From Tigriopus japonicus (lineage: Eukaryota > Arthropoda > Copepoda > Harpacticoida > Harpacticidae): a stretch of DNA of 64,000 nt. The DNA lies in NCBI GenBank assembly GCA_010645155.1, contig JAAGOF010000104.1, positions 186,001 to 250,000 of the forward strand. The letters are read 5' to 3'. Both the position numbers and the translations under genes were made by a program. The notes beneath the pieces are model-generated. The model searched no databases and was not told the origin of the DNA. It saw nothing but the letters and a program-made list of their open reading frames with translations. Positions 22,729 through 36,765 of the stretch are shown here, piece after piece (position 1 is the first letter of the stretch; each line of letters begins with the position of its first letter).

Positions 22729-25700
22729 CTTTTAGCCACAGACAATAACCCTTGAAACTGGCCCCATCAACTGCCAGACTGCTTAAAGCGGAATTCCAGA
22801 TGCTTTCGATGAAAGATAAGGGTAAAAACTGAGGATCCATTATTTGCTGGCTAAAGAGCCTCTTACGACAAAACAAGTCGTGTTGATCTCTCACTGCTTT
22901 GACGATGCAAAATGAACATACTCTGTGCATATGCAAATTGCAACGCCAAAATGCACATTCATCTCATTGCTGGTCCAACAGAGCTTGTTGAGATGGCAAC
23001 GCTGACGTTTGTTTACTTTCAAAATAAACCAGGCTCTGTGACCTCTAGACCGCGTTATATGACACAATTGCTTGACTGTATCATAAACAAAAATAATCAG
23101 TGCGAAATCTCTCTCTTGGTGGGTAGAAAGAAACCATCTTGTGTATGGATAAAGGTAGATTTATGTACTTTTGGGTTTTCGAGACCCTATCAGTGTGGGA
23201 ACGAATGTCCAAATCTGAATCCGACAAATCACCTCGACACATCTCTGAAAAATGGTCCCTCTCGCTAACCTGGTCTATGCTCATAAAAGACCAGTAAAGT
23301 CTTCTGCCAATTGATTCCTTGGAAAATCGAGTCATTCAATGTCTAGAGCTTTGTCAAAATTTTAACCATAAAACAAGAACGACCGGCAAAGTAAAAGAAT
23401 GCAAAAGTCCGTTGGACACGTGCATAAATTTGTCGCTCCAAAATGAATGAAGCTTTGAATTAGCTTTTGAAGGTCTAGCAATTTCAAAAATTCATCAAGG
23501 AGTAACGAAAAGATACTCTGAATCACCCAAATCCAAGAGATGGAACTAAGAGAAGCTCTAAAAATGTATCAAGTTGAATGATCGTTTTTGAAACTACATG
23601 GCTTGACCGATTGTTTTAAAATTTCTATCTCTTGTCAATCTATCAGAATTGGTTCAAGAAGTGACTAATTTCCTTGGCAATCCAAGTTATTTGTATATAT
23701 TGAGGTCAAGGCTTGTAACCGAATGACTCACAATTCTCTTGAATATCTCCCAATTAGCTCAGTCATCTAGAGAAAAGACGAAACGTGAGAAGAGGAAAGT
23801 CTTATTACAATTGGCAGCTGAGCTTCCACACGAAGAATTAATGAGTGAGGAGACTTGAACTAAGTTATGTATCTCATTCGTTGCAAGGAGAAGAGTATTT
23901 CCAGTTAAAACAACTTATTTTTTTAAAGGTTCCTTCTTCAGTTCGACTTTTTACATAAATCCCAAATCGCTTACGAGAAAAACTGAGAAAAAAGAAAAAT
24001 GAGATGGAAACTCCAATAGATGTGAGTTGAGACGAAGCTAGGCAACAGTTTTTTTCCTTTAGGAAAAGACTAAATAACAAGATTCGAAAATACATTCCTA
24101 TTTTGATTTTCCACTGTAATTTTTTTTTTCTTTTCCGCATGATAGCTTTTCTTCAAAACTATTCAAAAATGTGATGTTTCAAAAATATTTGGTAACATAG
24201 AGATTGTTGTTTAAACTTGAATTTCTCTCACGACATAATTAGTTTGCACGATGCAAAAAAAAAGACTATCAAGAAAACAATTATTTTTTCAGCCTAGTTT
24301 CAAAGGTATCGGTTGCCTTTTACAAATCATTAACGTTATTTTATGCATTCTGACTTGATTTTACAATGACTTAAAAGTAGCTTTTTACAGACTAAAGTAT
24401 TTTTACGTATTTACGTATTTTCTCAAACTATTCACCCCAAATATTTTCTTTCTCGTTTACAACCCTAGCTGGAAGGAGGTTTTTTAAATTGGCCACCCTG
24501 TTAATTCACAATTATATATCTAATTATATTCAGTTGTTTAAAATATGAAAGACCTTCAGTGACAAATTTGGGATGATTCAATACATGGAAAAGAAGTATT
24601 CAATTTGAATGCTCTCGATTTTGAAAACAATTTAAAAGCCACTCTGAGTTAAAGTCAATCAAGAAATATTCATGATACCGATACTCTCACCTACCTAGGC
24701 CTTGACACCTACTATGTCAGTTCCCCCAAAGTAAAAAAGGCCCAAAGAGAAAAATCGTTGAAACGAAACCAGTGAATATCAATGACAACCCAGTGGTTGA
24801 CATCTCATCCTTTCAAACCTCATTGATGGATGGAAAAAAATGCTCGAAACGAGGGGCGAAGGTTGGGCGTCCATCAGATTTTCTCTGAATTTTGGCAGTC
24901 CCCCCGTTATTCTCAATACTACAAGAGATCGGCATGAACTATAGCTTGACGATTGTCTGAAGATATTTTGATGACTGCTAGTCTGATTGCCTGCTATTGT
25001 AAACTTGCGTGTGGTAGTTCATGAAAAATGATCTTGAAAACGGTTCATGATCGGTATTGTTCGATAAGCTCATCCATATGAGGGCATTGAGGGCACGATG
25101 ATGCATTCCGACGGTTTCGACGCCATTTCTCCATTCATATGTGTACTACTTGGATGGAGAGGGGGAGCAAAATGGATGCAGAGGGTTCTCATCAGTTCCT
25201 TTGAATCTCGCAGGATTTATGATCTTGACCACTTTTGGACAGGTTATGACTCCCGAGAGGCAATAAACATTGCATTTTCGTTGCTCAAACCAAAACCAAG
25301 ACAAGACTTGGGTCATAACTTCTAATGAGAATTGACAGACCCGAAACGAACCAACACCTTGTGGGTTGTAAACATTAGGCCTCGTGTTGGTTTTTCCTCA
25401 GAAAAGTTATGGACAAAAAACGATAGGCTCATTAGTCAACATTCTTAATATTGAATTTAGATACGCTTTTTTGCTGGCATCAAAAGTCTTGCAATTAGAG
25501 ATTCTTCGGGAAGTAATGAATGAAACAATTCAGCCGACGTTTAAAGGGAGATTCGTTTCGGATCACTTTGCTGATGGGCTCAGAGCACGTTTTTTTGGTA
25601 GAACATGAGGCAAATTAGACAACGGTGTAACATACGCCTTGCTTCGGAGAATTTTGGCCGTCTGATTCGTTTTTGATTGAATCGGTTTGAATCTCAAAAC

Positions 25701-28700
25701 TTCACTTTTCAACTCATTTAAAGGGAGGTGCTTTTGCACCATTTTTTTCCTGAAGATTGTTCGAGTTGTTGGCGAAATTCCAATGTACTTCCAAAAGATC
25801 TTTTGAGTTTTTAATATCCATAAGTATTTTTGCCAGTTTGTCCTTTATTATTATCGGCGCCACCAAATTTTGGTTAGAAAATATTTTGAAAAATTCTCTT
25901 TTCTCTTATTTTTAGGATTTCTCTTTTGTTGGGAACAACTCCTCTACATTGCCTTAAGGGCCATTCATTGAAAGGTGGCATGCAAGAAATCATGTTACAA
26001 AAAAACTAAAAGCATTAGCTAATATATGTGCAAATTGGGTTGAACCCAAGAGAAAGAATCATGATTGAGTGGAAAACTTTATTGTCTTAGGAACTCCTTG
26101 TCTTTTGGCGTTGCCTCTTCTCATTTAGCAATGAGGCTTGTCGCATCTGAGATGAGCCTACACATTGTTGAACTAAACGTGGAATGTGTGTTTGTTTCTA
26201 TCAAAGCATGTGCAATTTGTGCATGCATGTCACACGGATGTGGAATGGTGCATCTTAATGTCGCAACTGCAAGCTAGAAATGGCGCTTGCGTACTTTTCT
26301 TTGTGACATTTGAGGTTTGGATGAAAAAATCTGCTAAATACTGGATGTATTTTAGAAATAAGCCTTAATGAGAAAACAATAAAATTTCTCGATAGTTCTC
26401 GATTCAGCCACATTTCTTAGGCGATTGTTTGTCTAAATACACAAAGAGGGAAATAGCTTTTATCATAGTTTCATAAATTACGTACTAATTTACATATTCC
26501 ACATACAGTAAGTCGTGCTTTTTAATACGTAAATCATTAAATATTTTATACGAATGGAAACGAAAATTTGTCTAACTTTTGTTATCTTTATCGAGATTTC
26601 TATTTTGCTCACTACCTCAAAAGATTCCCTTCATTTAACCTTGCTCGTCCGCTTTTTAAGCAAAAATTCTCCACGTTGTGTCCAAACGCCGTTATTTTGG
26701 GTTGGAAAGATGATTCCTATTAATGAAATCGGTTGTCAAATCTGTCCAAAAAAGGTAAATATATTTTCCCCTCTTTTGATTAAAGACCCGTGTTGAAGCC
26801 CCATCAATGATGGTCATATTTGCTGCCCAGAAGAAAAACCGGGTGGCATTAGTAATCGCTCTTTCATTTGGAATTTGGAATAAATCTTCTGGCTTCAAAT
26901 TACTTTTTAGACACCCTCTTGTCCCCATTGACTCCAAGATGTAGAGATTTTCACTCGTCAGCTGCCAATTGAGATTGAACGACATGTGAGTTGGAACTTG
27001 CATCGGTTTTCAATTATGTGCAATGATGGCCGTTTGAGATTTTCTCTGTAAAAGCGATTTTGTGTCGATAATTAAAAGAATCCATCTTTGTGATGATTAA
27101 TTACTCATCACTGTACTATTCCAAGCGTGAGGTATTGATGAAGATTCATTGAGGATTCATGTCAACGAACACTCACGTTTCTTATTGACTTTTCATACAA
27201 ACCAAAAATTGTTTTCACCTTCGCTCTGTCTCGTTTTGGATTGGGCATCGAAGAGGCCTCTAGAAATAGGGAGGAAGTGGGAAAATGGGCCAGGGCATGT
27301 CAGATTGATTACATGCTTGAGAGACTGACCCCACCTAGTATTCAAAAATCAACGAGATCCTCTTCCAAGTCATCGTTCAACATCATTTGTGAGTGACTCG
27401 GAAAGTTCATCTTTGTAACTTGGACCTGAGGCGTTGAAGTCATTGGCAAGAACAAGATGAGTACAAAGTACATTCATACGAATTTTCGGAAATTCAGGTA
27501 TTCATGTCTTGTTGTTGCCCACGGCTTTTTATCGTTCTATGTAAGTAATGTCCAGTTGCGAACTTGCTTGAGTCTAGTCCTCATATTTGGCGTGTGTAAT
27601 GACCCATGTTGATTTCATGCTGGGTTCTATGCCAATTTAATGAGCCCATTGGGACGCCGAAGGAACATTCCAAATGACGAACATAAAGCGAATTCAAATT
27701 CAAACCTGGAGAGTGCCTCATATATCACAGTAGGCCCGGTCACCTCATCGCTTGACCTCCGTGAGCGTGACAAGAATTCAGTTATTTACCCACAAGGTGA
27801 GCGATGGATAGGAATATCACCGATCTCTCCCAAAAATAGTTCCCATTTTCACCGCTATGGTGTTTTGGGCGTTGAAACCGCCACGCTTCTTTTCTGAAAT
27901 TTTTGGTGTACTGCAAGGAGCATTTGTCTCGCCGTGGAATTTCACTCTGATGTCTGAACTTGTAAAGGGAAATTGAAATTGACATATGCTTCATGCTGCT
28001 TGTGGTGTTTGTCATGGTTTTCTAGAATGACTCGCTAGTTTTGATGCACGGCCTTTATACTCGTGTAGGTTTAATGTGTAAGGGTTTTGGCTTGATTGAA
28101 ATAATGCCCAGTGATTAATCATAATTTGTCCTTCAAGGTGATTATTCATCTGAACAGGCCAAGTGCAAACACCCAAAACCTCGAAGAATGGCAATGGGAC
28201 AAAAAATCCACACCGAACATTCAGAGGACTTTGACCCTTTGCAAGTGATTTGAAAATCACAACCATTAGCATATACATGGAATAAGCAATGCCCACAAAG
28301 AAGCCGTTTGGCCATTCCATGATAAATGTTGGTGGTAGCTAGACATGGCGTTGTACAACAGAGGCAATTAATTTAATAGGATCCGCCCAAGTCAACAGAA
28401 ATTTCACTTCTTTCCCTGAGATGCAGTTCCCATGATTTATTGAGGGTCTTCACGGCATTTGAGATGAGGGGTCAATTCCCTATAGTTTGATATTAATTGA
28501 CACCCTCTTTTTCCAAGTCTATCGAGGAGTGTAATCCTAAATTCCTCAACGCCCCTTGGAAAGGCGAAGATATAATTATAGACCTGTTTTGTACCTTTGA
28601 TAAAGAGGTGGGATCGATGCTTAAACGGGTCAAATATCTAATTTGTATGGTACTTTGTGAAAGTTATACTATCACAACATCGATTTTAGCCCTAGCCCTT

Positions 28701-30290
28701 CGTTCCAACGAGAAATCTATTCAAATCCCACTAGGTTCGACATTTCTTTCATAAAGGGCGAAACGTGTCATTGGTGGTCGATGCTGATCGATCTGAGGAA
28801 CTTGACATCCCATCAAATGAAACGGATTTAGTGTCTGATTGATATCACCCTAAACTTCGAATCAAAGTCAAGTATCGTGTTTTGACCATTAATCTTAGAA
28901 TCAAATTGTGAGAGTTAGAGGGAAACGTGTTGTGCACCACCATATGAAGTGTCTTTGCCACGTCATTGGTAAGGGTGCAGATTTCTGGCAAATAGAACAT
29001 GTCTTTGAGGCCCATAAAATGGCAAATGAAAAGAGCTAAAATTATAAATTTAGTGGCAAATAAATAGCAAAAATTGCAGATAAACGGCAAATCAAATAGT
29101 ATTTATCTAGTCAAAATTTCCATCTTTATTACGTTAAAAAATATTCAGACTCGATGTGTGGGTCTAAAATCGCCTGTTTTTTAGAAAACGTGCTTGAAAT
29201 GGCACAAAAAACGGCATTTACAATGACATTGGGAAATCAACTTCTAAGTTAGCAAATCACAAATAATCCCGTTTGAGGCATTTGCTTGAAATCTGTTCCC
29301 CTAGTCGTTATACGGTACCAAACAAAAATAATATTGAAGTTGTTTCTAACCTTGAATCTGAAAAAAAATCTGCAGTGTCAGGCAAGTGTAAGGCAAAGTT
29401 TGAAGATATAAGACTATTAACAGTGCAACAACACAAAAGCCAATCCTGTTCTTGTGATTCAATCCAGGAATTCAATCCAACACTAAACCCTTGAAAACTG
29501 TTGGATTTTTCACCAAAAAGTGTAAGGAACACGTTTACTGTGACGACCATTTGAATGGTTCTGCTTCAGTTTATTCCAAAAACAATCTGTAAGATTATTT
29601 TTGGGCTTTGAAAATTATTAACGAGATGCTTTATTTTGGATTATCTTTTAGTGGAAAAGAGGTGCCATGTTTTTTAAATCCGTTCTTCCCATCGATGTTT
29701 TCAAATTACCTCACCAATTCAATGACAAAGCCGATTTTTCCGATTCAAGTCTTCGACTTTTGGTCAATAGTCGCACCAATTGTCAAAGCAAACAACCAGT
29801 TCCCGGCAAATATGCCTTTGATGTAAAGAATTGGGTACCAGTGACTTCAATCTGACAATAAAAATCTTAACGTATCATCCTACTTGAAAATATTGTTCGA
29901 TGATGGAAAAATTCAAGAAATGTGAATAAAAATCAAAAATAATTAAATCCTTAAATGGCAGTGGGGTTGATTAGAGGGCTTAGATATGTTTACCTTTATC
30001 ACTTTAGAATACTGACTACATGGTAACACTTAAAGCACTTTAGTTGTATAATGTCAAATAATATTGACTGTTTCAAAAAATATCAGTTCCATTGAATGGC
30101 ATAGGCATTGATAAAGAGTTTTAAAAGAATCTGTCAATTTCATACAAGAGTATTAAATCGTAAGCAATAAAATAGAAAACCCGTGTAACCTTTTGGATTT
30201 GTTGGACAAAATTTCTGTTCTTTTGTGTCCACTATTGGCTAAGGCAAGGACTTTCCAACAAGGAATAGTCCAGAGTTTGGTCAATTTCTT
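22729..30290. other. Long AT-rich stretch without recognised genes
   Basis: Apart from the possible exon near 26.8-27.0 kb, only short unconvincing frames. Around 28.98-29.09 kb the sequence GGCAAATAAATAGCAAAAATT resembles the subterminal motifs of the hAT element and may be a decayed relative. Confidence 0.45.
26780..27003 (-). CDS. Possible exon of an extracellular protein, unrecognised
   Basis: The minus-strand frame has balanced protein-like composition: NLNWQLTSENLYILESMG, PEDLFQIPNERAI, and two N-glycosylation sequons (NAT, NMT). An acceptor AG precedes it near 26998. The donor is not clear. It could belong with the candidate exons at 17-22.7 kb, but no phase test was possible. Confidence 0.22.
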
Positions 30291-30296
30291 GAAAAT

Positions 30297-30352
30297 GTAA
30301 TTAATTACAAATACAATTACTTCGTCGAAAAATGTAATTAATTACAATAACA
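30297..30352. repeat. TAATTAC-rich patch
   Basis: Two copies of TGTAATTAATTACAA separated by about 20 bp. Same sequence style as the 40.3-40.6 kb element. Confidence 0.45.
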
Positions 30353-30812
30353 ATAACATCATCCAAAAATGTTAGGACATGTGTAAGGTTGCTTCAAGTG
30401 AGCGTTTTAAATCATTCCGCGGGCGGCAAAACAGGGCCGTTGGCTGTGCTGTGCTGCTCAGCCCATTTTGGCGAATCCAAGTTTTTCCCATTTTAACGTG
30501 CATTTGATGATTCTAGGTCCCTGGAAACGATCTAAATTTTACGTTTTGATCCCTCTGCTTTCACTTGGTTGAAAATATGCCCAATTTGTTTGCTAGAAAA
30601 TGATACAGAAAAGATTAGATCTTAAAAGAAAGAAGCGTTAAAAAATAATGCAATTCTCTGTATGTTAAGTACTTTGAAATATTTAAATGATTCTTTGGAA
30701 CCCACTGAATAAATCAGCATCTTTATATTAGTGTTTGGATCAATGTTAAGTCCTATTTTTGCAATAGCACAAGGCTTGCTTACTTGCTTTTATATCAATC
30801 ACCCTAATAAAA

Positions 30813-30941
30813 TTTTGTGATATTGAGCAGGTATCGTCCATGAGAGATTTGGGAGTTGTCGTCCAAGATGATGGAAAGTTTGATGAGCATATCCAGTTGA
30901 AAGTGGGGAAGGCATTTCAAACGTGCGGCTGGATCTATCGC
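30813..30941 (+). mobile_element. LINE reverse-transcriptase fragment at the left edge of gap 1
   Basis: The frame reads MRDLGVVVQDDGKFDEHI then KAFQTCGWIYR, the typical C-terminal part of a non-LTR retrotransposon reverse transcriptase (DLGV..D..FxxHI). It is cut by the run of N. Confidence 0.8.
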
Positions 30942-31754
30942 NNNNNNNNNNNNNNNNNNNNNNNNNNNNNNNNNNNNNNNNNNNNNNNNNNNNNNNNNNN
31001 NNNNNNNNNNNNNNNNNNNNNNNNNNNNNNNNNNNNNNNNNNNNNNNNNNNNNNNNNNNNNNNNNNNNNNNNNNNNNNNNNNNNNNNNNNNNNNNNNNNN
31101 NNNNNNNNNNNNNNNNNNNNNNNNNNNNNNNNNNNNNNNNNNNNNNNNNNNNNNNNNNNNNNNNNNNNNNNNNNNNNNNNNNNNNNNNNNNNNNNNNNNN
31201 NNNNNNNNNNNNNNNNNNNNNNNNNNNNNNNNNNNNNNNNNNNNNNNNNNNNNNNNNNNNNNNNNNNNNNNNNNNNNNNNNNNNNNNNNNNNNNNNNNNN
31301 NNNNNNNNNNNNNNNNNNNNNNNNNNNNNNNNNNNNNNNNNNNNNNNNNNNNNNNNNNNNNNNNNNNNNNNNNNNNNNNNNNNNNNNNNNNNNNNNNNNN
31401 NNNNNNNNNNNNNNNNNNNNNNNNNNNNNNNNNNNNNNNNNNNNNNNNNNNNNNNNNNNNNNNNNNNNNNNNNNNNNNNNNNNNNNNNNNNNNNNNNNNN
31501 NNNNNNNNNNNNNNNNNNNNNNNNNNNNNNNNNNNNNNNNNNNNNNNNNNNNNNNNNNNNNNNNNNNNNNNNNNNNNNNNNNNNNNNNNNNNNNNNNNNN
31601 NNNNNNNNNNNNNNNNNNNNNNNNNNNNNNNNNNNNNNNNNNNNNNNNNNNNNNNNNNNNNNNNNNNNNNNNNNNNNNNNNNNNNNNNNNNNNNNNNNNN
31701 NNNNNNNNNNNNNNNNNNNNNNNNNNNNNNNNNNNNNNNNNNNNNNNNNNNNNN
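30942..31754. other. Assembly gap (813 N)
   Basis: Run of N. The left flank is LINE sequence, so the missing bases are probably a LINE body. Open frames reported across it have no meaning. Confidence 0.98.
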
Positions 31755-34700
31755 GATGAAAAATAAACAGATCTGCCATTTTGAAATTGCGAAGTACCAA
31801 CTGGCAACTTAAAATGCCTGAAAGGTTAATATGAAAGAGTGATTTACAAAAACCAAAAGTTTATGAACGGGCTGAAAAATTCATCAAAAAAAAAGACAAT
31901 ACAAAAAGTCACCTTTTGCAATCACCAAACCTTGCCCGCCAACTTAGGCCTAACTGTGTATAACAGCAAAGTATTCAGGTAGTCAAGAGGAGAATAAACT
32001 TCAAATTGTGTCTAATTGAATAGCCCACTTGCTGTGGGTAGAAAAAGCTGTGCTTTAAGTTGCCATGATCATTTCTTCCAGTCTAAGGCTCTAAAGAACC
32101 TTCTTGAGCCAAGCTTTGCTTGTGAATAGCGCCCAAAATCCCTCACGCTCTGGCTTTGAACATTGATTTGGATGTTTGGCCGAAAAAATATGTGTGCTTT
32201 GCCAAGGCAAACTAAGATGTTTCAGGCATATCAAACAGTGGTTTTGAAACTGTGGTTTGATTTGTGTTGAAAGAGAGCTCTTGTACTGAGGCTTCAATGA
32301 TCAAGACCAAGAATCATGTTTACCAATAGTACATTGCCATCAGTTTATCAAGAAATTGTTTGTCAATATCCAGTGGTCTCTCAATTTCAAGAAAGCAATT
32401 GTTCCTGCACCTCAGAAAGAATGGAATAGCAATTACAAACCATTGCTACTTACCAATACAACTGTAAGTAGCTCTTCAATTGTTGCTTAAGAGCAAAACC
32501 TGAAAGTGCCTTGTGGGTTCATCTCCAAGATGATCCAACATCCATGGATAAATGTCACAGGGTTTCTGCCATTCTATTTACTATTCAGGTACCTATGAAA
32601 CTGTCAAATGAGTTCAACAAGTACAAGCATTTTAGCACTCACATATTGAAATTTGAGGTTTCTTTTATCCCTTGACTTACACAATTTCAATACCAGATAG
32701 TTCTTGAAAAATCCTATCCTTTCTCCATGCTAAGTTAACGTTCTGCAGATCTTCAGACCATCTTGGAAATGACAAAAAGTTGTCATAGTAAACATCATAG
32801 TTCAATTTTCAAATAGGTGTAGTTTTAATTAAGGCCATTAATAGCCCCCAAAAAGAACAATAATTACATTTTTTATTGATTGATAATGTTAGTTGCAAGT
32901 TATTTACATACTATTCCTCATTCCTGTTCAGTCAAATAAAGTCTGAAATTGTAGATTTTTGTCTTATATTATAAAACATGACAAAAATTGAGAAGAATGT
33001 GATATTTTGTTCAGCCTATACTCTGGCAAAAACTGAACTTGTGCCTGACTTTTTTGGCCTAAATACAACAAATCAAAGAAAGCTCAAATACATTTCTGAA
33101 TGTCAAATGGTATCATGTGAATCAATTTTACCTCTTTGAAATAGATGAAAGAAAGAAAGTTTTAAGTGACCTGTAGACTTAAGTTTAATGGCCTAACTTG
33201 GCAGGAACAAAAATTCCGTGTCCTTTCCTTGATCTAGAGTCCTTGGCTAACGCAAAATAACTAACAGAATTTTGGAGGTATGGCTAAAAAAAGTTTTTTT
33301 TGGAATCTAGTAGTGCTTCCACACGTTCACAAGTGTAGGGTCAACTAGGGACCCTATATCAGAGACTGGCACTCGTAGGCCAACACACGGTGCCGATAAT
33401 TCATGCTGGTGATTGGTCAATAGCATTCAGTTGAACATTCAGCTAATTCTAAGGAAGTTCAATAACAAACCACAGTACTTCTTCTTTGTTGATTTTTTAG
33501 TGATCTGACTTGGTGCGGGGGTTGCCAATTTACCTATGTGAAATCATATTCCCCTCTGTCTACCAGTCTTCATAAACCCGTTTTTTCTTTCAGGATCACC
33601 AAAAGGGCAAGGCATCCCTGACTTTAGTGACTTCTGAGCAGGGTTGCAAATCAAACTCAAATTCGTGTTTGCTCATAGACAAGAGCAAAGCACCCATTCT
33701 CCAAGCGGTAACCCTACCTTGCAACCTCCCATAAAAAAAACTTGCGCAAGCCCAGATTCCACATCACTAAGATTTTGGTGTCAATCACCCGATCATATGA
33801 ATTAATCGGCCACTGTTTAAACTCTACACTAGTTGAAATTCACTTTTTGCATATCGGGTTAATACCTTAGACACATTTCCAGCAGACTTGAGGATTTTCA
33901 ATAACCAAACTGCCCTATCAGATGAGCGAAATAGTGTAGATGTGTTTCGTAGAAGAAAAGGTTCCTTTAATCATGAACTTCGGCTTCCCGTATGATGAAT
34001 GACGTCACAGACAGTCCGTGCTGGGTCGGGCAATCATAGATTTGAATGCCAATCTCTGCCTTTAAGTATTTCTAGGGTCAACCAAGGACGTCTTTTTCGA
34101 AATCCGTGGGTCAACTCATTACTAACGCGTGCAAAGAGAGAGAGAACAAGCTGCTTTCAACCATCTAGATTTTCTTTTTGGCGGCAAAATAACCCTTTTC
34201 TCTGAGCTCTAGACTGATCAACTGTAAGCTGTGAAGTGTAGTTTTTTTGACTTCAACAGGTTGACCGCACACAAATACGTTCGAACTAGACCTCGTCTCA
34301 ATCAATTGTCAACACGTGCTGATGAAGCGAGTGTTTCGAAGGCAAAGAACATGAACCCTAAGCTTATAAATCTATAAGTCTGATGGCTCCTCTTTCTCCT
34401 TTTTGTAAATTGATCACTCTGAATTGGTCAACGGCGCCTCCCGACAGAGCTTCCCAAAAATGAGTTGAGGGTTATTGACAAACGCAAAACAGCTTATAAC
34501 ATTTTGAGGTTCATCAGCAAACAACAAGCTGTGAACAGCTTTGTCTTGTTTTGATTTCCATAGAGAGACCGCACATCATGCGTTTAAATCTGCCTCCTCT
34601 CTATCGTAGGTCAAGACGAGCTTGTTGAAACAGTTTTTTTCAAGAGCCGAAAACTCGAACCCTTATTTCTTGCAAGCTGCTTGAACAGTTTTTCTCTTTG

Positions 34701-36229
34701 TTTTGATACTGTCGCTAGATCAGTTAATGCAAAGTCAATCCACGAATACTGACAAGAAAAGGTTGAAACTATTGTGAGACTCCACACATTGCTTTGAAAG
34801 ATTTTTCTACTTTGAGGTCATTGGTTTTCAAGCTTCAACTTCGAGTTCTATTTGGCCTCTAATTGTTTGTTCTTGGCTATCAATCCATTAATGACCTTGA
34901 GTATCTTGCTGAGCGTGTTTGTCCTCCACTTGTGACTTGCTTGAACTTCTCTAGTATTAGGACCTTTCACTCCTTGGGTCAAAAGTTGATTCTGGTGCAA
35001 TATAAATATCCAACCGTCATGGTCACATCATGGCCAGAATACGACGCGTTTTCCAACTTACTTTGTTCTTTCTGCAACAAAAAGCAAAGTTTAATTACCT
35101 TTCGAAGCTCGTTTTGAATACAAGACAGAAACCTAACATAGTCTCATTGAACTGGGTTGGACCTATTACTTGGAAAAATGTAACTAATTACAAAAATCCC
35201 GTCTAATTTAGTAGCTAATTACTATTAAGGTGTCAAACAATGTAAATGACTTCATTTGACAATCATATGACAAATACATGTCAATTACTTCTTTTTTTTA
35301 TAAATCACTTTTCACTTTTCAGTCTAAAAATGTCTTCCATTCAAAACAGAGCCCAAAATCTATATAATATGTTGCTTATAAGATGAACCCTTGGTGAGTT
35401 TTGAACGAGAATTGGATCAGTTTCTACAATTCATCCACAATCAGCCATATGCCCAAGGCTGCCCAAGCGCGGCAAACTCGAATACATTACTTGACCTTTT
35501 ACTTTTCAAAAGCAGCTGCGTTTTTCAATCGCAGCTTATGTAGCGGAACTTGATCGACATGGTTATTTCTACTGCGTGTCATGTGCTTCTTTTATGCTTC
35601 TACTTTAATTCCAAACTACCTCAACAACCGACCTAATATTAAATTGAACATGGTGTCATTGCAACAAGCAACCTTTCTTGTATAGAACTTCCCAGTTTAA
35701 AGAAATAGCTCCAAGAATCGTCGGAATCTCCGATTTCAAACGATGTGCTTAGAATTGTATTTGGAGTGAGTCAACGTGATCCAGCAATAAAACACGAATT
35801 TACCACCTCAACAGGGCAATGAAACGGGATTAGAAATGAACTGGGAAGAAGAAGAAAAAAGACGAGGCGGAGAATTCAAAAACATCGATTAGCATCTAGA
35901 AGGGCAATCAATGATGGGACCCAATCGATTGGACATGGGTCCATGGCTCTCCAAGTTATTTTTACTCGTCGGAGACTTTTAATTTACGATCATCATGGTT
36001 AAATATCCAAATAACGTATGTTTGAAAGGAACCTCTTGAACTTTGGATGGGATAACTCTTTTCACAACCAATGATCTAAATTAGTAGATCGGTTGATTAA
36101 AAATGTTAGCGAGTTTGTTTGGACAGGGGTTGGAAAATTATAATGGCATACACGCTGCTTCTTTTTAAAAATCGTTCACAAAATATGATAGCTATTTAGT
36201 TATAAAGTGAATCTGGCCTCTAAATCAAA
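31755..36229. other. Non-coding stretch
   Basis: AT-rich, with short frames only; nothing recognised besides the TAATTAC-rich patch at 35.2 kb. Confidence 0.5.
35176..35222. repeat. TAATTAC-rich patch
   Basis: AAATGTAACTAATTACAAAA followed by TAGCTAATTAC. A third, more decayed member of the TAATTAC-rich group. Confidence 0.4.
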
Positions 36230-36728
36230 GAAAAATTGATCAAGAACCTCTTTCTTCCAATAGTCCTTCAACTCTTCCGGACCTTCATCACCCCCATCTT
36301 CCTCTACGGCCTTCACCTCTGGCTTCCTAACTCTGCTCAATCCACCCTCAAATCCGCCGATGCCACCTTCACCAAATTTCTCAAGCGATACCTCTGCGTG
36401 CCCCAATATGCCAACAATGCATGGACGCATTTCATATGCGAAACCGAGCCCTTCACCATTGGGTTGGCAAGGTTATTGACCAACAGTGTTAGGAACCTGA
36501 CCTTTCCGGAGGTGATGTCTGGACACATGCTATCATTCCCGGTCAAGGACTTAACAACACCTTACTGTCCTTAGCCCGACATCCCTTCGGAATATTGGCG
36601 GTCACGCACCTTCGTCAGGCTTCTTGCCCAACTCCATCAACGACGGGAACTGACGAAGGATCTGTTCAATCTGACCCACCCTCTCTACTGCACTAACCAA
36701 AATTTTCATCATCTACCTCTGCCATAAT
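36230..36728 (+). pseudogene. LINE reverse-transcriptase C-terminal fragment with a frameshift
   Basis: The frame at 36236-36574 contains LFRTFITPIFLYGLHLW and FLKRYLCVPQY, typical of the end of a non-LTR reverse transcriptase ORF. Near 36570 the match shifts frame and continues (EYWRSRTFVRLLAQLHQRRE) to a stop at about 36728. It is a different LINE family from the other fragments in this window. Truncated and inactive. It is followed by a CATCATCTACC-rich tail to about 36765. Confidence 0.8.
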
Positions 36729-36765
36729 TATCATCATCTACCTACCATCATCTACCCCGCTTCAT

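Noticed and set aside
30799..31807. Long open frames spanning the first run of N
   Set aside because: They are open only because N codons are not stops. The same applies to 49300-50304.
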